The notes under the pieces are model-generated. The model saw nothing but the letters and a program-made list of their open reading frames with translations. It ran no database searches and had not been told where the DNA came from. The position numbers and the translations under genes are program-made. DNA of 64,000 nucleotides from Phycisphaerae bacterium (GTDB lineage Bacteria; Planctomycetota; Phycisphaerae; Sedimentisphaerales; Anaerobacaceae). Below, piece after piece: positions 60,145 through 64,000 of this stretch. The stretch is from positions 144,544 to 208,543 of the forward strand of contig JAQTMR010000002.1 in the NCBI GenBank assembly GCA_028714255.1, read 5' to 3'. Every line of letters starts with the position of its first letter. Position 1 is the first letter of the stretch.

Positions 60145-60705
60145 TCAATCGAGCAATATTTCGTTCGATTTATGTTTGACGACCTCATCGACCTTGTCGC
60201 TGAACTCCTTGGTGAGGTCGTCCATTTGTTTCTTGCCGTTCTTCAGGTCGTCTTCGGTGATAAGTTTGTCTTTTTCCTGCTTTTCAAGGTGTTTAATCGC
60301 ATCTCTTCTTACGTTGCGAATGCCGATTTTTGTCTGCTCACTCATCTGTTTGACCTGGGTGACAAGGTTGCTTCTTCTTTCTTCGTTAAGCGGCGGAATG
60401 GTCAATCTTATCATGCCTCTGTCAACAATAGGCGTTATGCTCAGGTCACTGTTCTTGATTGCCTTTTCTATCTCCCTGGCTGAACCCGGGTCGAATGGCC
60501 TAATCAAAATCATATCATGCTGGGGGACCGACACCGCTGCTATAGCTTTAATCGGACTCTGTGTCCCGTAACACTCGACTCTTATATTATCAACCAGCCC
60601 CGCGGACGCTCTTCCGCTGCGAACGCCTTTTAATTCATCCTGCAGCACTTCTACTGCTTTGTTCATCTTCGATTTGTTTTCCAGGATAATTTCTTTAGTA
60701 GGCAT
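60145..60705 (-). CDS. frr: Ribosome recycling factor
   Basis: 186 residues, full length. The family signature is clear: LKGVRSGRASAGLVDNIRVECYG, PFDPGSAREIEKAI and GMIRLTIPPLNEERR. It splits ribosomes after termination with EF-G. It is last in the rpsB-tsf-pyrH-frr order, which is conserved across bacteria; the gap to pyrH is 40 bases. Confidence 0.98.
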   Translation of the reverse strand: MPTKEIILENKSKMNKAVEVLQDELKGVRSGRASAGLVDNIRVECYGTQSPIKAIAAVSVPQHDMILIRPFDPGSAREIEKAIKNSDLSITPIVDRGMIRLTIPPLNEERRSNLVTQVKQMSEQTKIGIRNVRRDAIKHLEKQEKDKLITEDDLKNGKKQMDDLTKEFSDKVDEVVKHKSNEILLD

Positions 60706-60745
60706 CTTCCACCTCGCATCTTATATTGATTTGTCACAGGCCGAG

Positions 60746-61465
60746 CTATTCGCCGATATAAGTACCGACCTGCTCGCCGCGAATCGCTCTGCTTATATTG
60801 CCTTCCTTGAAAATATTCAAAACGATAATTGCGATACCGTTGTCCCTGCAAAGGGCTATTGCCGAGTGGTCCATCACGCGCAGATTGTTCTTTAACACAT
60901 CCCCATAAGAGATTTTCTCGAACAGCTTCGCCTTCGGATTTTTCCTCGGGTCGTCGCTGTAAACCCCGTCCACATTCGTTGCCTTTATGACCACCTCTGC
61001 CTCGAGCTCTGTTGCCCGTAGCGCAGCACAGGTATCGGTTGTAAAAAACGGATTCCCTGTTCCGCCGGCTAATATCGCTACTCTTCCCCGCTCGAGATGA
61101 TGGAAAGCGCGCCTCCGTATAAACGGCTCGCACATCGCAGCGACATCAATCGCGCTTAAGACCCTCGTCGGCTGTCCGAGCTTTTCGAGGACCTCCTGCA
61201 GCGCACAGGCGTTTATAATCGTGGCCAGCATTCCCATATAATCAGCCGTGTTTCTCGGTATGCCGCTGACCTCTGAGAACTTCGCTCCACGCAAAAAATT
61301 TCCCGCCCCGACTACCACTGCCACCTGCGGACCGAGTTTGCATATCTCCGTTATTCTTTTGGCAATTGAATTGAGCGAGTCCCCGTCAATCCCGAATCCC
61401 CCTGCTTTGCAAAAACTTTCCCCAGACAGCTTCAGTAACACTCGCTTATATTTGCTTTTCGCCAT
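60746..61465 (-). CDS. pyrH: UMP kinase
   Basis: 239 residues. KRVLLKLSGESF, VVVGAGNFLRGA, DYMGMLATIINACALQ and GGTGNPFFTTDT are the bacterial UMP kinase motifs. It phosphorylates UMP to UDP as a hexamer and is usually feedback-inhibited by UTP. Encoded between tsf and frr. Confidence 0.98.
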   Translation of the reverse strand: MAKSKYKRVLLKLSGESFCKAGGFGIDGDSLNSIAKRITEICKLGPQVAVVVGAGNFLRGAKFSEVSGIPRNTADYMGMLATIINACALQEVLEKLGQPTRVLSAIDVAAMCEPFIRRRAFHHLERGRVAILAGGTGNPFFTTDTCAALRATELEAEVVIKATNVDGVYSDDPRKNPKAKLFEKISYGDVLKNNLRVMDHSAIALCRDNGIAIIVLNIFKEGNISRAIRGEQVGTYIGE

Positions 61466-61505
61466 TCTTTTAAACGCTATACGTTATCTGTCTGCGGCCG
61501 AACTG

Positions 61506-62372
61506 CTACCCGACTTCGAACCGCACGAATCTTTTTATCTTCGCTGTACCGCCCGATTGTTTGGCCGCCTCATCTAAAACCTGTGTAACGGTTTTGCTGT
61601 CGTCTTTGACAAACTGCTGGTCAACAAGGCAGTTCTCCGCGAAGAACTTTTTCAACTTACCTTCGACAATTTTATCAATGATGTTTGCAGGTTTATTTTT
61701 AATCTGTTCCGCGAAAATGGCTTTTTCTCTTTCGATTACTTCCGGGCTGATGCCGTTCTTGTCCAAAGCCTGCGGTTTGGTTGCGGTAATGTGCATCGCT
61801 ATATCGACCGCTATTTGTTTCAGTGCGTCCCCAGCTGCTGTTTTGTCATCGCCGGTTTCTATCTGCACCATTGTGCCGACCTTGCCGTTAAAGTGAATAT
61901 ATGTGCTGATAAGCCCCGGCAAATCGAGCGTGTATTTCGCAAAATCGCCAACGGCAATCTTCTCGCCCGTTTTGCTGACTAACTCGGTAACTATATCGCG
62001 GCACTTTTTGCCGCCGACGGATGTCTCTAAAATATTCTCTACGCCCGTATCCGCCGAGCATGCCAGTGCAAAATCACCGAGCGATTTCGCCGCCGCGGCA
62101 AAATCATCGCTCTTGGTTACGAAATCCGTCTCGCAGCAAAGCGTCGCCATCGCCGCAACTTTGCCGTCACCGCCGGCCTTGCCGACAACCAGTCCTTCTG
62201 ATGTCTCGCGCTCGGCTCGTTTCGCCAGAGTCGCAAGACCTTTTTTCCTCAACAGGTCTATTGCCTTCTCAACGTCACCGCCGGTTTCTTCGAGCGCCTT
62301 CTTGCAGTCCATCATCCCCTGCCCGCTCATCTGCCGAAGTTTCATTACCGTCGCAGCTGAAATTTCCGCCAT
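61506..62372 (-). CDS. tsf: Elongation factor Ts
   Basis: 288 residues from ATG 62372 (GGAG nine bases upstream); the track starts five codons earlier. The N-terminal TDVGF-equivalent is MKLRQMSGQGMMDCKKALEE, and VAMATLCCETDFVTKSDDF is the dimer core. It exchanges GDP for GTP on EF-Tu. It follows rpsB by about 95 bases. Confidence 0.97.
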   Translation of the reverse strand: MAEISAATVMKLRQMSGQGMMDCKKALEETGGDVEKAIDLLRKKGLATLAKRAERETSEGLVVGKAGGDGKVAAMATLCCETDFVTKSDDFAAAAKSLGDFALACSADTGVENILETSVGGKKCRDIVTELVSKTGEKIAVGDFAKYTLDLPGLISTYIHFNGKVGTMVQIETGDDKTAAGDALKQIAVDIAMHITATKPQALDKNGISPEVIEREKAIFAEQIKNKPANIIDKIVEGKLKKFFAENCLVDQQFVKDDSKTVTQVLDEAAKQSGGTAKIKRFVRFEVG

Positions 62373-62466
62373 TTTCAAGAACTCCAATTTACAATTAGAT
62401 AGTGCATAAACAAATGGCTATAACTTTGCCATAGACGCCGCACAAAGGCGTTTCCGATTTGCGTTT

Positions 62467-63309
62467 TTATTCCGATTGTTCCGGCTCGGCTTGTCCCGTA
62501 GAAGGTTGCTCAGCGGCGCTGTCCTGCCGGCCTTCCTGCCCTGCCCCGGTCGCATCCGCACGGGCCATAGCAGGCCTTCTCGAACGAGTTCGCTTCGGAC
62601 GTGGTCCCGGCTCGGGCCGAGTTGTAACCATCGTCTTGCCGATTGCTACTGCCTCTGCCAGCTCGTTGAGTATCAAATCAATCGCCCTTATCGAATCGTC
62701 GTTTGCCGGAATCGCTATATCAACTGTGTCCGGGTCCGAATCCGTATCAATGATTCCTATCGTTGAAATACCCAGCTTCTTGGCTTCACGCAGGGCAAGA
62801 TATTCCTTGCTGACATCAACAACCACCATTGCGCCCGGCAGACGCGTCATCTCGCGAATGCCTTCGAGGTTGCCTTTTATCTTCCGCATCTCACGTTTCA
62901 GACGTGACGCCTGCTTCTTGCTTTCCTTCTCGAGCGTCCCCGCTTCCTGCATCGCTTCCAACTGCTCCAGCCTCTGTAGCCGGGACCGAATCGTCCTGAA
63001 GTTCGTAAGCGTTCCGCCGAGCCATCGCCCGGATACATAATGCATCTCGCACTTGGCCGCGACGGCCTCAACCGCCTTTTGAGCCTGACGCTTTGTCCCT
63101 ATAAAGACAACGTCTTTGCCGGAAGCAACCACATCGGCGAGCAGCTTCTTCGCCACCAATACCCCGCCCAATGTCTTTCTAACATCAATAATATGGATAT
63201 TGCCGCGCTTGGCAAAAATAAACGGGGCCATCCTGGGATTCCATCTGCTCACACCATGCCCAAAATGCACCCCTGCGTTAATTAGTTCACGAGCCAGCTC
63301 TTTTGCCAC
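62467..63309 (-). CDS. rpsB: 30S ribosomal protein S2
   Basis: 280 residues. LINAGVHFGHGVSRWNPRM, FIGTKRQAQKAV, RWLGGTLTNF and GISTIGIIDTDSDPD are universal S2 signatures. The extra C-terminal tail (RTRSRRPAMARADATGAGQ) of about 45 residues is disordered and Arg/Gln/Glu-rich, longer than in E. coli. First gene of the translation-factor cluster. Confidence 0.98.
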   Translation of the reverse strand: MAKELARELINAGVHFGHGVSRWNPRMAPFIFAKRGNIHIIDVRKTLGGVLVAKKLLADVVASGKDVVFIGTKRQAQKAVEAVAAKCEMHYVSGRWLGGTLTNFRTIRSRLQRLEQLEAMQEAGTLEKESKKQASRLKREMRKIKGNLEGIREMTRLPGAMVVVDVSKEYLALREAKKLGISTIGIIDTDSDPDTVDIAIPANDDSIRAIDLILNELAEAVAIGKTMVTTRPEPGPRPKRTRSRRPAMARADATGAGQEGRQDSAAEQPSTGQAEPEQSE

Positions 63310-63368
63310 AAAAAACCTCCAAATTTCTTTCTTATTTCGTCCGCCTTTCGCCAGCAGACAGACTCGGC

Positions 63369-63397
63369 AAGTTAACGTAAATTCAACAATATGTCAA
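63369..63397 (-). promoter_or_regulatory. Promoter of the rpsB-tsf-pyrH-frr cluster
   Basis: Minus strand TTGACA (63397-63392), a 17-base spacer and TAACTT (63374-63369), 60 bases before the rpsB ATG. Confidence 0.6.
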
Positions 63398-63506
63398 GAT
63401 TTTTTGCCAAATATGGCAATTTTTAGCTCCCGCACCCAAAACCACCGCCAAATCCCCCCAAACCCCGCCTGTGCCCACAAACCCTTTTAGGGCGGGTTTT
63501 GTTAGA

Positions 63507-63533
63507 TTGTTTAGCCGTCGCCGTCCCGGCGAC
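63507..63533. repeat. GTCGCCGGGRCGGCGACGGCTAAACAA repeat, copy 2
   Basis: The reverse complement differs at one base from 27458-27484. On the minus strand its TAA is the stop codon of the RF-1-domain gene, so the repeat supplies that protein's last residues. Confidence 0.85.
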
Positions 63534-63867
63534 GACGCCGTTTGCGTCTCTGCTTCTGTTTGCGTATCTTCTCTGCTTTTAGCCCCGCGGGGCTTTTAGA
63601 GCCGAATTTCGCATCTTCTAACATCTCGCAGAGTCTTTTTCGTGCGTAATACCGGTTCAGACCCTGCGTTCTTCCCCGCTGCATCTTTACTTCCAGCCCG
63701 CTTTTGACGTGTTTCAGATAAACACAGCTTGCCGTCTTATTCACCTTTTGCCCGCCCGGCCCGGCCGAGCGAACATACTTTTCCTCGATATCCGCCTCGC
63801 GCAACCCCAGCCCAACCATCCTCGCCTCCAACTCCTCCTGCTTCTTATCAGTTACTCCAAAATTCAT
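63511..63867 (-). CDS. RF-1 domain peptide release factor-like protein (ArfB/YaeJ type)
   Basis: 118 residues with GPGGQKVNKTASCVYLKH, the GGQ motif that triggers peptidyl-tRNA hydrolysis, and a basic C-terminal tail (RKQKQRRKRRRRRDGDG) that could enter the empty mRNA channel as in ArfB. It lacks the codon-recognition domains of RF1/RF2. Role inferred: rescue of stalled ribosomes. Its last residues and stop codon lie inside a dispersed palindromic repeat. Confidence 0.85.
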   Translation of the reverse strand: MNFGVTDKKQEELEARMVGLGLREADIEEKYVRSAGPGGQKVNKTASCVYLKHVKSGLEVKMQRGRTQGLNRYYARKRLCEMLEDAKFGSKSPAGLKAEKIRKQKQRRKRRRRRDGDG

Positions 63868-63915
63868 AACAAATTCTCTATCCGAAAGCCCTCAACTTTA
63901 TGTTGGGGGTTACTT

Positions 63916-63927
63916 GATTGTTTAGCC
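63916..63927. repeat. GGCTAAACAATC motif, third copy
   Basis: Plus-strand gattgtttagcc is the shared edge of the repeats at 27458 and 63507, here beside a G5/C5 inverted pair. Confidence 0.5.
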
Positions 63928-63962
63928 CCCCGGTTCTTTTATGCTTATATAAGGCTTTCATC

Positions 63963-64000
63963 TTAACCCAAAACAACGTCTTTCAGTGATTTAACCGGAG
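63963..64000 (-). CDS. C-terminal end of a gene cut by the window
   Basis: On the minus strand the frame P-V-K-S-L-K-D-V-V-L-G ends with TAA at 63963. It looks like a genuine C-terminus, but too little is present to name a family. Confidence 0.35.
   Translation of the reverse strand, partial: PVKSLKDVVLG

Overview
The window looks like a chromosomal fragment of a Planctomycetota bacterium, most likely the Phycisphaerae side. This is an inference from content: secreted proteins with dockerin-type EF-hand repeats at the N-terminus, a lamin-tail/CotH-type protein, a PEP-CTERM protein, a bacterial-type carbon monoxide dehydrogenase/acetyl-CoA synthase (CODH/ACS) operon, and many short dispersed palindromic repeats. 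No rRNA, CRISPR array, integrase or prophage module is visible. One tRNA gene (Thr, anticodon TGT) is present.

Layout. (1) 0.8-15.2 kb, minus strand: a membrane sulfatase-fold protein at the far end, preceded by the complete carbonyl branch of the Wood-Ljungdahl pathway. In transcription order it runs CooF-type ferredoxin, FAD/NAD(P)H oxidoreductase, AcsA (CODH), AcsB (ACS), AcsC, AcsV/RACo, a CooC/AcsF-type ATPase, AcsD and AcsE. (2) 15.6-17.0 kb, plus strand, divergent: a DUF3786 protein and a second CooC-type nickel ATPase. (3) 17-21 kb: a dockerin/LTD/CotH surface protein, tRNA-Thr and a PEP-CTERM protein. (4) 20.9-27.5 kb: a MEMO-like AmrB, PurE, then an accessory stretch between two copies of the purE 3' end (retropepsin-like protein, DUF5678-like protein, two membrane proteins), followed by a hairpin-dense island with a helix-turn-helix-like protein and a 44-residue protein missed by the ORF track. 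(5) 27.5-36 kb: an M20 deacylase, a zinc-ribbon coiled-coil protein, an RNase HI-PurN fusion, ClpC and coiled-coil proteins. (6) 36-44.9 kb: a large dockerin/beta-helix/TSP3 secreted protein with a SurA-like neighbour, DUF2617, a CPBP protease, an EndoIII/MagIII-like glycosylase, DUF3788 and membrane proteins. (7) 45-56.2 kb, plus strand: NfnAB-like pair, DUF1015, class-V aminotransferase, HtrA, bile-acid-symporter-family protein, Asd, TruA, a GT4 glycosyltransferase and YjbQ. (8) 56.2-64 kb, minus strand: YihY/BrkB, an AsmA-like protein, then rpsB-tsf-pyrH-frr, and an RF-1-domain protein upstream.

How the parts fit. CODH reduces CO2 (or oxidises CO) and ACS joins CO, a methyl group carried by the AcsCD corrinoid protein, and CoA. 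AcsE loads the methyl group, RACo re-reduces inactive cobalt, and the CooC ATPases are expected to supply nickel. The ferredoxin/flavoprotein pair and the NfnAB-like pair would tie ferredoxin electrons to NAD(P)H. The formyl/methyl-branch genes are not in this window.

A second theme is repeats. Several families of short palindromic or tandem repeats lie between genes, and some lie inside coding sequences in frame (M20 deacylase, AmrB, PurE N-terminus, GT4 enzyme, RF-like C-terminus). All functional calls come from reading the sequence; no database search was possible.
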